Positions 17,936 to 26,112 of a stretch of DNA of 33,500 nucleotides are shown one piece after another (the first letter of the stretch is position 1; each line of letters begins with the position of its first letter). Source of the DNA: JBPCRW01 sp050996405 (GTDB lineage Bacteria > Acidobacteriota > Blastocatellia > Pyrinomonadales > Pyrinomonadaceae); contig JBPCRW010000264.1 of the NCBI GenBank assembly GCA_050996405.1, forward strand, positions 1 to 33,500, in the 5' to 3' direction. A model generated the notes under the pieces. The model was given only the letters and a program-made list of their open reading frames with translations. It ran no database searches and had not been told where the DNA came from. Both the position numbers and the translations under genes were made by a program.

Positions 17936-18450
17936 AAAAATTTATTTACGTTTTTGCATTATTCATTCTCGGCAGTTCGGCAATTTTCGCGCAAACTGCT
18001 GCGCCGTCAAAAACAGTTTCCAAAACTGTCGAAATCGTCGAACGCGAAAAATTCGACCCGACTAAAAATCCGAACGACGATTTGCAAACTGCGATTGCCG
18101 CTGCGACAAAGCAAAACAAACGCATCGTCCTGGATGTCGGCGGCGAATGGTGCGGCTGGTGCATCCATATGGACAAATTTCTGGCGGCGCGCGCGGATTT
18201 GAAAAAACTGCGCGACGAAAATTTCGTCTGGGTCAAAATCAATATGAGCGAGGAAAACGAGAACAAGGAATTTCTTTCAAAGTATCCCGAAATCAAAGGT
18301 TATCCGCATCTGTTCGTGCTGGAAAAAGACGGCAGTTTGCTTAAATCAAAAGATACTTCCGAACTCGAAGACGGCAAAACTTATAATCCGCAAAAGTTTA
18401 TGGATTTCCTGAAAGAATACGCGCCCGTGAAAACCACTGCCGCCAAATAA
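17932..18450 (+). CDS. Exported thioredoxin-fold protein
   Basis: A 172-residue protein starting at the ATG at 17932, inside the decarboxylase stop (ATGA), so it is translationally coupled. A frame open from 17896 would overlap more and has no signal peptide at its start. Residues 1-21 are a signal peptide ending IFAQ. The thioredoxin_7-type domain follows, with the redox motif WCGWC (C74, C77) in LDVGGEWCGWCIHMDKF, and YPEIKGYPHLFVLEKDG, which supplies the cis-proline region. Proteins of this kind reduce or isomerise disulfides, or deliver electrons, in the periplasm. Why it is coupled to a cytoplasmic decarboxylase is not clear from sequence. Confidence 0.88.
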   Translation: MKKFIYVFALFILGSSAIFAQTAAPSKTVSKTVEIVEREKFDPTKNPNDDLQTAIAAATKQNKRIVLDVGGEWCGWCIHMDKFLAARADLKKLRDENFVWVKINMSEENENKEFLSKYPEIKGYPHLFVLEKDGSLLKSKDTSELEDGKTYNPQKFMDFLKEYAPVKTTAAK

Positions 18451-18903
18451 ATGCGATTCGTCAAAGAATCAATTATCAAAGCCGAACCCGAACGGGTTTT
18501 CGCTTTTCACGAGTTGCCCGACGCTTTCGAGCGTCTGATGCCGTCGTGGGAAAACGCTCGAATTTTGCAGAAAGCGGACATCACGAAAACGGGAGCGCGG
18601 GCGATTATCGAAATGAAAATTCTCGGAATTTTTCCCGCGAAATGGATTGCCGAACAGACGAAATACGAGCCGCCGGAGATGTTTAAAGACACGCAAATTT
18701 CAGGACCTTTCAAAAGCTGGCGGCACGAACACATAATTTTGTCGCACGCCGACGGCGCGGTTTTGCGTGACGAAATTCATTACGAACCGCCGTTCTGGAT
18801 TTTCGGCGCATTCGCCGCGCCGTTCGTCATCGTGCCGAAACTCGAAAAAATATTTGCCTATCGTCACGAAGTTACGCGAAAATGGTGCGAGCAAGGAGAA
18901 TAA
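18451..18903 (+). CDS. SRPBCC-fold protein
   Basis: A 150-residue soluble protein with the SRPBCC (START/polyketide cyclase-like) pattern: MRFVKESIIKAEPERVFAFH (first strand and helix), KSWRHEHIILSHADGAVLRDEIHYEPP (paired strands), and a long C-terminal helix, EKIFAYRHEVTRKW. The fold encloses a hydrophobic pocket for a small ligand. Relatives occur alone or fused to the TIGR01777 epimerase. No catalytic residue can be assigned. Its ATG follows directly on the thioredoxin stop (TAA-ATG, no spacer), so it is part of the same operon. Its stop is 4 bp before the Uma2 start. Confidence 0.8.
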   Translation: MRFVKESIIKAEPERVFAFHELPDAFERLMPSWENARILQKADITKTGARAIIEMKILGIFPAKWIAEQTKYEPPEMFKDTQISGPFKSWRHEHIILSHADGAVLRDEIHYEPPFWIFGAFAAPFVIVPKLEKIFAYRHEVTRKWCEQGE

Positions 18904-18907
18904 ATTT

Positions 18908-19522
18908 ATGCAAGTTGAAACTTCTGTCGTTGATAGTTCTTTTCTGCCGATTGTTTTAGATTTTCACTCGATTCTGGAAAAAATCAGCGATGAAGAATTT
19001 GAAAATTTTTGCCGTCACAATCCCGATATGCAAATTGAACTTAGTAAAGAAGGAGACCTTATCATTATGCCGCCGACCGGAGGAGAAACGGGAATTCGCA
19101 ATTTTACGTTAATCGGAATTTTTTTCAACTGGCTTGAAAAAGATAAAAGCGGAGTCGGTTTCGATTCGTCAACCGTTTTCAAACTGCCGAACGGCGCGAA
19201 GCGTTCGCCTGATTTGGCTTGGGCAAAAAATGAAAAGTGGAATGCTTTGAGCGCGGACGAAAAGAAAAAGTTTCCGCCGCTCTGTCCTGATTTTGTCGTC
19301 GAATTGCGTTCGCCTTCGGATTCGCTCAAGAATCTTCAAAATAAAATGATTGAGTATGTTGAAAACGGCGCGTCGCTCGGTTGGTTGATTGACCCTCTTG
19401 AACGCAGAATTTACGTTTATCGTCCCGATGCGGATGTTGAAATTTTGGAAAATCCCGAAAGCGTTTCGGGCGAATCGTTGCTCGAAAACTTTTCTTTGAA
19501 TCTGGAAAAAATCTGGTCTTAA
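18908..19522 (+). CDS. Uma2 family (DUF820) PD-(D/E)XK nuclease-like protein
   Basis: A 204-residue protein. The frame is open from 18767, inside the SRPBCC gene, but AAGGAGA followed by ATG at 18908 marks the start. The Uma2/DUF820 pattern is clear: GDLIIMPPTGGETG, KRSPDLAWAKNEKW (D102) and PDFVVELRSPSDSLKNLQNKMIEYVENGASLGWLIDP (E132), ending with RRIYVYRP. D102 and E132 would be the acidic pair of a PD-(D/E)XK metal site; the usual lysine position is Arg here (ELR). Uma2 proteins are very common in Cyanobacteria and in some Acidobacteria and Chloroflexi. Their function is unproven; a nuclease role comes from fold comparison. It is embedded in an otherwise metabolic operon. Confidence 0.88.
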   Translation: MQVETSVVDSSFLPIVLDFHSILEKISDEEFENFCRHNPDMQIELSKEGDLIIMPPTGGETGIRNFTLIGIFFNWLEKDKSGVGFDSSTVFKLPNGAKRSPDLAWAKNEKWNALSADEKKKFPPLCPDFVVELRSPSDSLKNLQNKMIEYVENGASLGWLIDPLERRIYVYRPDADVEILENPESVSGESLLENFSLNLEKIWS

Positions 19523-19527
19523 AAATT

Positions 19528-19836
19528 ATGCTGACACACATCGTCTGCTGGAAATACAAAGCGGAAACGACCGCCGAACAGCGCGCCGAACACATTGCGA
19601 AATTAAAGAATCTGCCGAACGTGATTTCGGATATTTTAAGTTTCAATGTCGGCTCGGACATTCTATATCTCGAACGCTCGTTTGATACGGGCTTAATCGC
19701 AGCTTACGCAGATCGTGCCGCGCTCGACGCTTACACCATCCATCCAGAACATCGAGCGGTTGCGAATTTGGGCAAACTAATCGCCGAAAGAGTCGTGTCG
19801 GTTGATTTTTTAACAGACGAAATGATAAGCGAGTAA
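19528..19836 (+). CDS. Dabb (stress-responsive alpha-beta barrel) protein
   Basis: A 102-residue protein with the dimeric alpha-beta barrel pattern: MLTHIVCWKYK (first strand with the conserved His), AEHIAKLKNLPNVISDILSFNVG, LIAAYADRAALDAYTIHPEHRAVAN (the usual 'Y..HP.H' element) and RVVSVDF. Members form ferredoxin-like dimers. A few act as enzymes (olivetolic acid cyclase in plants), but most bacterial ones are uncharacterised. It starts 5 bp after the Uma2 stop and ends 1 bp before the PHP gene, well inside the operon. Confidence 0.87.
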   Translation: MLTHIVCWKYKAETTAEQRAEHIAKLKNLPNVISDILSFNVGSDILYLERSFDTGLIAAYADRAALDAYTIHPEHRAVANLGKLIAERVVSVDFLTDEMISE

Positions 19837-19837
19837 A

Positions 19838-21022
19838 ATGAAACTCTGGAAAAAAATTCTGCTCGTTCTGCTGGCAATTATTTTGCTCGCGCAGATTCCG
19901 TTTATCTATAATCGCTACCGAATCGGGCAGCTTTCGGATAAAATAATTTCACTTCAAACGCAAAGAATTACAACTGAAAATCCGAATTTTACAGATTACA
20001 AAGGTATCATTCACGCGCACACATCACTCGGCGGACACAGCACCGGAACTTTTACCGAACTTATCAACGCCGCGCAAAATAACCGGTTGGATTTTGTCAT
20101 AATGACCGAACATACCGACCCGCTTTACGACACATCGGCTTTAACTTTGCACGGAAATTACGGCGGCACTTTATTTGTGAACGGGCAGGAAGTTGACACG
20201 GCGACCGACAGATTTCTGTTGATGAACGGCGATGCGGAAAGTAATCAAATGAACAAAGTTTCTACGCCGGATTTTCTGCAAAAATATCACGCGATGGGGA
20301 AAGTTATTTTCATCACGTATCCTGAAAAATTTAAAACCTGGGATTCAAACTTTGACGGCATCGAAGTTTTTTCTCTGCACACGAACGCGAAAAAAATGAA
20401 TCCGCTGCTGTTTGCCGAAGACGCTTTGTGGTCGTATCACGGTTATCCAGAACTTGTTTTAGCCAAGTATTTCCAGCGTCCCGACGACAATTTGAAAAAG
20501 TTTGACGAAATCGCCGCAACGCGAAAAATCACGATGTCCGCCGGAACGGACGCGCATTCCAACATCGGCTTCCATCTGTTTGGCGACGACGCGGGAAATA
20601 AAATTATCAATCTCAAATTCGACGCTTATCAAACGATTTTCAACGTCATCAGAAACCACGTCCTGCTTGAAAAAGATAAACCTCTGACGCAGGAAAATCT
20701 TTTAGCCGCGCTCAAAAACGGGCATTCGTTCATCGGCGTTGACGCTTGGGGCGATTCGCGCGGTTTTATGTTTTCGGCAAACGACAAAATTATGGGCGAT
20801 GAAATTCCGCTCGGCGAAAATTTGAATCTGAAAGCCGTCGCGCCCGTTCCCGCGCGATTCGTTTTATTGAAAAACGGCGAGAAAGTTTTTGAAGCAGCCG
20901 ACACAACCGAAATGAATTTTCAGCCGAAAGAAAGGGGTGCGTATCGCGTGGAAGTTTATCTCGATTCGCTCGGCTTCACGCAAATGCCATGGATACTTTC
21001 CAATCCGATTTATATTAAGTAA
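19838..21022 (+). CDS. Membrane-anchored PHP-domain phosphoesterase-like protein
   Basis: A 394-residue protein. It begins with a basic start and one transmembrane helix (about 7-23), then an exported PHP domain. The metal-binding motifs are present: GIIHAHTSLGGHSTG (H59, H61, H67), VIMTEHTD (E91, H92), and MSAGTDAHSN (D238, H240). A C-terminal segment (about 310-394) is beta-rich, with GENLNLKAVAPVPARFVLLKNGEKVF. PHP enzymes hydrolyse phosphoesters with a tri-metal centre, but secreted family members have few known substrates. It is the last gene of the decarboxylase operon. Its ATG lies 1 bp after the Dabb stop. Confidence 0.85.
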   Translation: MKLWKKILLVLLAIILLAQIPFIYNRYRIGQLSDKIISLQTQRITTENPNFTDYKGIIHAHTSLGGHSTGTFTELINAAQNNRLDFVIMTEHTDPLYDTSALTLHGNYGGTLFVNGQEVDTATDRFLLMNGDAESNQMNKVSTPDFLQKYHAMGKVIFITYPEKFKTWDSNFDGIEVFSLHTNAKKMNPLLFAEDALWSYHGYPELVLAKYFQRPDDNLKKFDEIAATRKITMSAGTDAHSNIGFHLFGDDAGNKIINLKFDAYQTIFNVIRNHVLLEKDKPLTQENLLAALKNGHSFIGVDAWGDSRGFMFSANDKIMGDEIPLGENLNLKAVAPVPARFVLLKNGEKVFEAADTTEMNFQPKERGAYRVEVYLDSLGFTQMPWILSNPIYIK

Positions 21023-21381
21023 TCCCAGTTCAGACAAGTTTTTTCACCGCCGAGGCGAAGGAAAAAGACAGACAAAGCGACAACGTGATTGATTAAACAA
21101 ATGCTTCTCTGTATCCCGCCCTCTCTTTTTCTCTTTGTCAAAATCCCTCTGTGTCTCGGCGGTTCAATTTTTCTTATCCCATTTTTAAATTAGTTTCGGT
21201 TTTGTAACACACATTTAAGATTTGTTTCACACGCTCTTAACTTCACTGCTTTAATCTTCCTGTTTGGTAATCGTAATTCCAAATTTTTTTCGCAAATCCG
21301 CAGTCATTTGATTGAACGGGTTCGCGTTTATCTTTTCAACTAAATTAACAGCAAGGAAACAAACTCTTTGAGGAGGCTCGG
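21023..21381. other. Intergenic region before the TonB receptor
   Basis: No convincing gene. It holds the inverted element at 21046-21163 and then about 200 bp of AT-rich leader. The receptor's Shine-Dalgarno AGGAGG is at 21371-21376. TTGATT at 21308-21313 could be a -35 box, but no good -10 follows at the right distance. Confidence 0.5.
21046..21163. repeat. Imperfect inverted element of dispersed-repeat type
   Basis: ACCGCCGAG (21046-21054) is matched by its reverse complement CTCGGCGGT (21155-21163). Inside, purine-rich AAAAAGACAGACAAAG on the left faces pyrimidine-rich TTTTTCTCTTTGTC on the right. The right part, reading CCCTCTGTGTCTCGGCGG, resembles a repeat word I recall from spacers of many environmental genomes. 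Confidence 0.6.
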
Positions 21382-24300
21382 ATGAAATCTATAAGCCGAA
21401 TTTTATCAATTTTTACATTTCTATTTTTAGCTAATTTGAGCGTTTTCGCGCAGAGCGACAATGCGCGAATTCTGGGAACGGTGACGGACACAAACGGCGC
21501 GGTTGTGGCAGGCGCGAACGTCACCGCCCGCAATGAAAAAACGGGCGAAGAAAGAACCGCGACCGCAGGCAACGACGGAGCGTTTTCCATCGCCGCGCTG
21601 AAACCCGCGTTTTATACGGTTTCGGTCAGCGCGAATAATTTTGAAACTAGCGTGCAGAAAAATGTCGAGTTGCTCGTCGGGCAGACGGTGAGTTTAACTT
21701 TGAGTTTGTCGCCGAAAGGCGTGGCGGCGCAGGTTAATGTCGTGACGAACGAAGAAGCCGCGCTCAACGTTTCGTCGGCGAGTATGAGCGCGAACGTCAA
21801 CCAGCGCGAAGTCGAAGGTTTGCCGATTAACGGTCGCCAGTTGTCGCAGCTTTATCTGCAAGCCCCGGGCGCGCAAAACTCCGGCACGGGAACTTTCGGC
21901 GACATACGATTTTCGGGACGCGCCAACCAGCAAAACGTTATTCGCTACGACGGCGTGGAAGGCAGCGCGATTATTGACGCTTCGCCCGGCAATCTGAATG
22001 GCGAAGTTCCCTCGCCGTTTCGACTGCAATCGTCGCTCGAAAACGTGCAGGAATTTCGCGTTGACTCGAATAATTTTCCGGCGGAATTCGGCACTGGCAC
22101 GGGCGGGCAAATTTCCGTCGTCACGAAATCCGGCGGCAACGAATTTCACGGCTCGGCGTTTGAATATCTGCGCCGCGACCATTTCGACGCGCGAAATTTT
22201 TTCGACGGCGCGACGAAAAGCCCTCTGAAACTCGACCAGTTCGGCGGCTCTGTCGGCGGTCCCGTTATCGAAAATAAACTTTTCTTTTTCGCCAGCTACG
22301 AGCAGTATCGCGGGCGTTTCGGTATAAACAATGTCGAAGCCGCGCCGAGTTTGAGTTTGGCGCAGCCGGGCGCGCTGATTCCGGGAACGACGACTCCGGT
22401 CAATCCGGCGATTCAACCTTTTATCGCGGCGTTTCGCGCACCGAACACGACCGTTTTAACAGGAGCTTCGGCGGCAAATGGTTTCGATATTGTCCAACTG
22501 CAAGACACGGAAAAAACCGACGAAAAATCCATCGCCGCTCGTTTCGACTACAAATACAACGAGTTCAATAGTTTTTACTTCCGCTTTTTCCGCGACCAGG
22601 GAAAGGATACCGCGCCCGAAGGTGTTTCGGGGCGTATTGTCCGCATCGAAGCCGTGCCGCAAAATGCCGTCGCCAGTTATCAATCAATTTTGCGAAAAGA
22701 CGGCTCGTTAATCAACGAATTCAAAATCGGTTACAACGGAGCGCGCACGCGCATTAGCGGTTCTGCGCCGACTGTGGGCGGGCTTGATTTGACACCCATT
22801 ACGTTGAACATTTCGGGAAGCGTGGCAAATACCGGAATTGCCGGTCAAGGAACTTCGACGGGCATTTCAATTCCGGGCGGTCAGGTTCGCACGAATAGCG
22901 CGAGCAACGGACGCGGGTCGCCTTACACACCGTATTCAATCGGATTTATTGACAGCCTGAACTGGATTCGCGGCAATCACAACATCAAATTCGGCGGCGA
23001 AATTCGCCTCGTCCGGCTTTACACAGACCGTCTCGGCGGAACGACTTATACGTTTTCAAATCTCACTGCGTTTTTGGCGAACACGCCCGCTTCCGTTCAA
23101 TATTTGGGCGACCTTTCCGCGCCGAGTCCGTTTAATAACGGTTTGACCGGACAGCGTTTGGCGAAACAGGAATACTACATCGGATACGTGCAGGACGAGT
23201 GGAAAATTCGTCCGGCTCTCGTTTTAAATTACGGTTTGCGCTACGAATATTACACGCGGCTTCGTGAGCGAAATAACGGGCAGGTTTTATTCGATATTAC
23301 AAACGGAACGATTCGCCCGTCAGACGGGCAGCCTTATAAATCATCGAAAAACAATTTCGGTCCGCGCGTCGCTTTAACGTGGTCGCCGAATCAAACGGGC
23401 GACGGATTTTTCGCGGGCGGCAAAACGATTTTGCGCGGCGGTTTCGGAATTTATTACGGTCCCGGTCAAACCGAAGACCAGATTCAGGCGATTGAATCCG
23501 ACCGCATTTCTTCGACAATTTCGAGCGGCTCGCTTTTAGCTTTTCCGGCAAACATTCCGGCAATCGTTGACAATTTCAACGCCAATCCGCTTAACCGGCA
23601 GTTTCAGCCGCGCGCTTATGCGCCCGATTATGAAATTCCCGAACGGGTTTATCAATACAGTTTTTCGTGGCAGCAGGAATTGCCGTATAAACTGGTTTCG
23701 ACCGTCGCTTATGTCGGAAGTCGCGGACACAATCTTTTTCTGCGAAGCGTCGCCAACCAGATTCTGCCCGGAAGCGCGACGATTTTAAACGGCGCGAATC
23801 TGCCGACCGGAGTCGGAGTTATCAACCGTCTCAACGCAACCGGACAAGTTATCGGTGTCAACACTGTTCGTCAATTCGACGTTCTTTCCGGCACGACGCA
23901 ATTAAAACCGTTCGCCGAAGTTGACTACAAAACTTCGGGCGGCAGCGACCGCTATAACGCCTTGCAGGTTTCGCTTGTTCGCACCTTGCAAAATGGATTG
24001 ACAATGAACGCGCAATATACTTTTGCAAAAAGCACCGGCACGAGTGCTGGTGCAAACGAAGCCAGAACTTCGGCGCAGCTCGACAATTTTCAAGCCGATT
24101 ACGGGCGCAATAATTTCGACGTGCGCCAAACTTTCAATTTAAGCGCGTTGTATCGACTGCCTATCGGTAAAGGCAAGGCTTACGATTTCGGGCGGGCGGG
24201 AAATTTCCTGCTCGGCGGCTGGCAAGTCGGCGGAATTTTAAACGCCCGCAGCGGAGTTCCGGTTGAAGTTCTGGTTGTCCGACCGGATGTAGTCGCGCAA

Positions 24301-24918
24301 TGCCAATTGGCGACGGGCTGTCCGAACGGCGCGGGCGGTGCGTTTGCGAACGGATTTACCGCTAATCTTCCATCATTCGGCACAAGTTTTCCGGCACTCC
24401 CAACCGGATTTGTCTCGGTCGTCAACACGCCGGGCGGCGGCGCGTCGCGCAATGTTCGCCGACCTGATTTAATCGCCGGAGCGAATCCGTTTTTGAACAA
24501 CGACCGCAATTTTATCAATCCGGCAGCGTTTGCGATTCCGGCAGCGGGCGCGTTCGGAAACTTTCCGCGCAATGAATTATCAGGTCCGAATTTTCGCCAG
24601 TTCGATATGATTTTTGCGAAAAAATTCCGCGTTACGGAAACGACGAATTTCGAGTTTCGCACCGAAATTTTCAATATCTTCAACACGCCGAATTTTGCCA
24701 ATCCTTCGACGACGCTCAACAATGCTCTGCCGGGTTTGAGTTTTAACGCGGCGACGGGCGCGTATTCGGCTTCAACGTCAAACGTCGTTCAACCCGGTCA
24801 AGCCTTTACGCAAAACGCGGCTGGCTCGACCTTCGGCTTGCTTCGCGCGACCGTCGGACGCACCGTCGGCTTGGGAACAAACCGGCAAATTCAATTCGCT
24901 TTTAGATTTAATTTCTAA
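21382..24918 (+). CDS. TonB-dependent receptor with carboxypeptidase-regulatory domain, Oar-like
   Basis: A 1178-residue outer-membrane protein. Residues 1-24 are a signal peptide (ending SVFAQ). Residues about 28-105 are a carboxypeptidase-regulatory/CarbD-like domain (ILGTVTDTNGAVVAGANVTARNEKTG and FYTVSVSANNFE). A plug domain follows (NGRQLSQLY, IRYDGVEGSAIIDAS, VDSNNFPAEFGTGTGGQISV), then a long beta-barrel ending in the outer-membrane signature RQIQFAFRFNF with a terminal Phe. Acidobacteria encode many of these Oar-type receptors. They are thought to import oligosaccharides, peptides or other large ligands through TonB. No SusD partner lies nearby. AGGAGG is 5 nt before the ATG. Although it follows the decarboxylase operon, the 360-bp spacer suggests its own promoter. 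Confidence 0.93.
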   Translation: MKSISRILSIFTFLFLANLSVFAQSDNARILGTVTDTNGAVVAGANVTARNEKTGEERTATAGNDGAFSIAALKPAFYTVSVSANNFETSVQKNVELLVGQTVSLTLSLSPKGVAAQVNVVTNEEAALNVSSASMSANVNQREVEGLPINGRQLSQLYLQAPGAQNSGTGTFGDIRFSGRANQQNVIRYDGVEGSAIIDASPGNLNGEVPSPFRLQSSLENVQEFRVDSNNFPAEFGTGTGGQISVVTKSGGNEFHGSAFEYLRRDHFDARNFFDGATKSPLKLDQFGGSVGGPVIENKLFFFASYEQYRGRFGINNVEAAPSLSLAQPGALIPGTTTPVNPAIQPFIAAFRAPNTTVLTGASAANGFDIVQLQDTEKTDEKSIAARFDYKYNEFNSFYFRFFRDQGKDTAPEGVSGRIVRIEAVPQNAVASYQSILRKDGSLINEFKIGYNGARTRISGSAPTVGGLDLTPITLNISGSVANTGIAGQGTSTGISIPGGQVRTNSASNGRGSPYTPYSIGFIDSLNWIRGNHNIKFGGEIRLVRLYTDRLGGTTYTFSNLTAFLANTPASVQYLGDLSAPSPFNNGLTGQRLAKQEYYIGYVQDEWKIRPALVLNYGLRYEYYTRLRERNNGQVLFDITNGTIRPSDGQPYKSSKNNFGPRVALTWSPNQTGDGFFAGGKTILRGGFGIYYGPGQTEDQIQAIESDRISSTISSGSLLAFPANIPAIVDNFNANPLNRQFQPRAYAPDYEIPERVYQYSFSWQQELPYKLVSTVAYVGSRGHNLFLRSVANQILPGSATILNGANLPTGVGVINRLNATGQVIGVNTVRQFDVLSGTTQLKPFAEVDYKTSGGSDRYNALQVSLVRTLQNGLTMNAQYTFAKSTGTSAGANEARTSAQLDNFQADYGRNNFDVRQTFNLSALYRLPIGKGKAYDFGRAGNFLLGGWQVGGILNARSGVPVEVLVVRPDVVAQCQLATGCPNGAGGAFANGFTANLPSFGTSFPALPTGFVSVVNTPGGGASRNVRRPDLIAGANPFLNNDRNFINPAAFAIPAAGAFGNFPRNELSGPNFRQFDMIFAKKFRVTETTNFEFRTEIFNIFNTPNFANPSTTLNNALPGLSFNAATGAYSASTSNVVQPGQAFTQNAAGSTFGLLRATVGRTVGLGTNRQIQFAFRFNF

Positions 24919-24942
24919 AATTTTCAACGAATAACGGGCAGT

Positions 24943-24976
24943 AAAAAGGGCGAGACATTTCCGGCTCGCTCTTTTT
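24943..24976 (+). terminator. Terminator of the TonB receptor gene
   Basis: AAAAAGGGCGAG (24943-24954), a 10-nt loop, then CTCGCTCTTTTT (24965-24976) form a 12-bp stem with one G-T pair and a T-run, 24 bp after the stop codon. Confidence 0.85.
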
Positions 24977-24993
24977 GTTGTGGATGGAAAAAG

Positions 24994-25110
24994 CAGAAGC
25001 CCGCGCGTCAGCAAGGGCGGAAAACAGTTAGCAGTAAACACTATGCAGAAAGCAGTAAGATTCGTGTAACCTACTTGAAAAATCTGCTCTTGCTGACGCG
25101 CGGGCTTCTG
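24994..25110. repeat. 117-bp element with perfect 22-bp inverted ends (MITE-like)
   Basis: The ends CAGAAGCCCGCGCGTCAG... (24994-25015) and their exact reverse complement (25089-25110) are identical over 22 nt and enclose 73 bp. The right end abuts the cdaR stop codon at 25111. There is no transposase inside and no clear target-site duplication. It holds a direct heptad array at 25024-25058. Confidence 0.85.
25024..25058 (+). repeat. Direct heptad array, GCAGTAA family
   Basis: Five 7-mers are in register: ACAGTTA, GCAGTAA, ACACTAT, GCAGAAA, GCAGTAA. Unlike the other heptad arrays, no reverse-complement partner is present nearby. Confidence 0.6.
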
Positions 25111-26031
25111 TTACATTTTGATTTTGCGAACTTCGATTTTATCTTGAAGTTCCGGCGGCAGAACAAGCTGCGGCACAATCTCGCCCGTTTCCGATTTAGT
25201 CAATTCGATTTTCAATTCTTCGACGTGAATGTTTTCCAGAATCGAACGCGCTCCGTATAAAACGACCATCGCTTTTTTTGTTTCGCGTTCGGTTTTGACA
25301 GGCACGACGAAAATTCTTTCGGCGCGTTTTTCACCGATTTTAAAGGCGACATCGACGATGCCGTCAAGCACCGTGACGTTCGGATTAACAACATTCAACC
25401 CGACCTGCCGCGCGATAAAATCCGCGCTCTGGTTTTCGATGTTAATTTTTTCCGTCATTATCGAATCCAGCGATTTGACGAAACTTTCCGCGCCCCGCGC
25501 GCGCACCTTTGCGGGCATCACGGTTTCGCTGTAAATCTCGAATCCGTCCGCGACGCTGCCTTCGGTTTCCGGTTTTACTTCGATTTCGCGTTCTTCAACT
25601 TTTTCGAGCCGCACGTTGATTTTGTTCGGCTCGATTCTGTCGAGTTTAACTCCGCTCGGCAGTTCCAGATTGACGCTTTCGGGCGCGAGTTGAACGATGC
25701 GGTCGCCCGCTTTAACGTCTGTTAAATCAATCGACATCACCAAATCGCGCGAGAGGAGATTGTTGACTTTGGCTTTGTCGCCGGTGACGAAAATAATAAC
25801 GTCTTTCGGCGATAAATTGGTAATTTCCATATCATTGGAAACGCGCGGATTGAGCGCGATATTTTCAAAACGTCCGGTCGTGCGCCCTCCGGTCACGCCG
25901 AGCCACAACGCGAGCGTAATTGCCAGCGCAATCAATTTCAAAAGCCAGTCTTCCAGAAAGATACGCCGGAAAATACGCCAGAAAAATATGCGATGCTGTT
26001 CTTTTTCGATAAAATTTTCGGTCGAAAGCAT
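25111..26031 (-). CDS. cdaR: CdaR, YbbR-domain regulator of diadenylate cyclase
   Basis: A 306-residue membrane-anchored protein. One transmembrane helix (about 29-47, WLLKLIALAITLALWLG) precedes three YbbR-like repeats outside the cell, each a beta-rich unit with 'V....V.V..TG...' style strands (for example FENIALNPRVSNDMEI, DVIIFVTGDKAKVN, RIEPNKINVRLEKV, VVNPNVTVLDGIVDV). In Firmicutes YbbR/CdaR binds CdaA and tunes c-di-AMP production. The gene follows cdaA on the same strand. The 77-bp spacer between them is almost entirely the heptad array, and the cdaR ATG has no Shine-Dalgarno. Confidence 0.87.
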   Translation of the reverse strand: MLSTENFIEKEQHRIFFWRIFRRIFLEDWLLKLIALAITLALWLGVTGGRTTGRFENIALNPRVSNDMEITNLSPKDVIIFVTGDKAKVNNLLSRDLVMSIDLTDVKAGDRIVQLAPESVNLELPSGVKLDRIEPNKINVRLEKVEEREIEVKPETEGSVADGFEIYSETVMPAKVRARGAESFVKSLDSIMTEKINIENQSADFIARQVGLNVVNPNVTVLDGIVDVAFKIGEKRAERIFVVPVKTERETKKAMVVLYGARSILENIHVEELKIELTKSETGEIVPQLVLPPELQDKIEVRKIKM

Positions 26032-26035
26032 TTTA

Positions 26036-26112
26036 GTAATTAGTGATAAGTGACAGGTAATCAGTGATAAATAATAGGTAATCGCTTTTACTTATCACTT
26101 ATTACCTATCAC
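26036..26112. repeat. Inverted heptad array, GTRATAR family, between cdaA and cdaR
   Basis: Seven consecutive forward 7-mers run from 26036 to 26084 (GTAATTA, GTGATAA, GTGACAG, GTAATCA, GTGATAA, ATAATAG, GTAATCG). They are followed without a gap by four reverse words (CTTTTAC, TTATCAC, TTATTAC, CTATCAC; 26085-26112). The cdaA stop codon lies in the last word, and the array ends 4 nt from the cdaR ATG. Confidence 0.92.

Noticed and set aside
21694..22416. Minus-strand open frame of 240 codons
   Set aside because: It is antisense to the TonB receptor. The Arg-rich translation and absence of motifs mark it as a shadow of the real frame.
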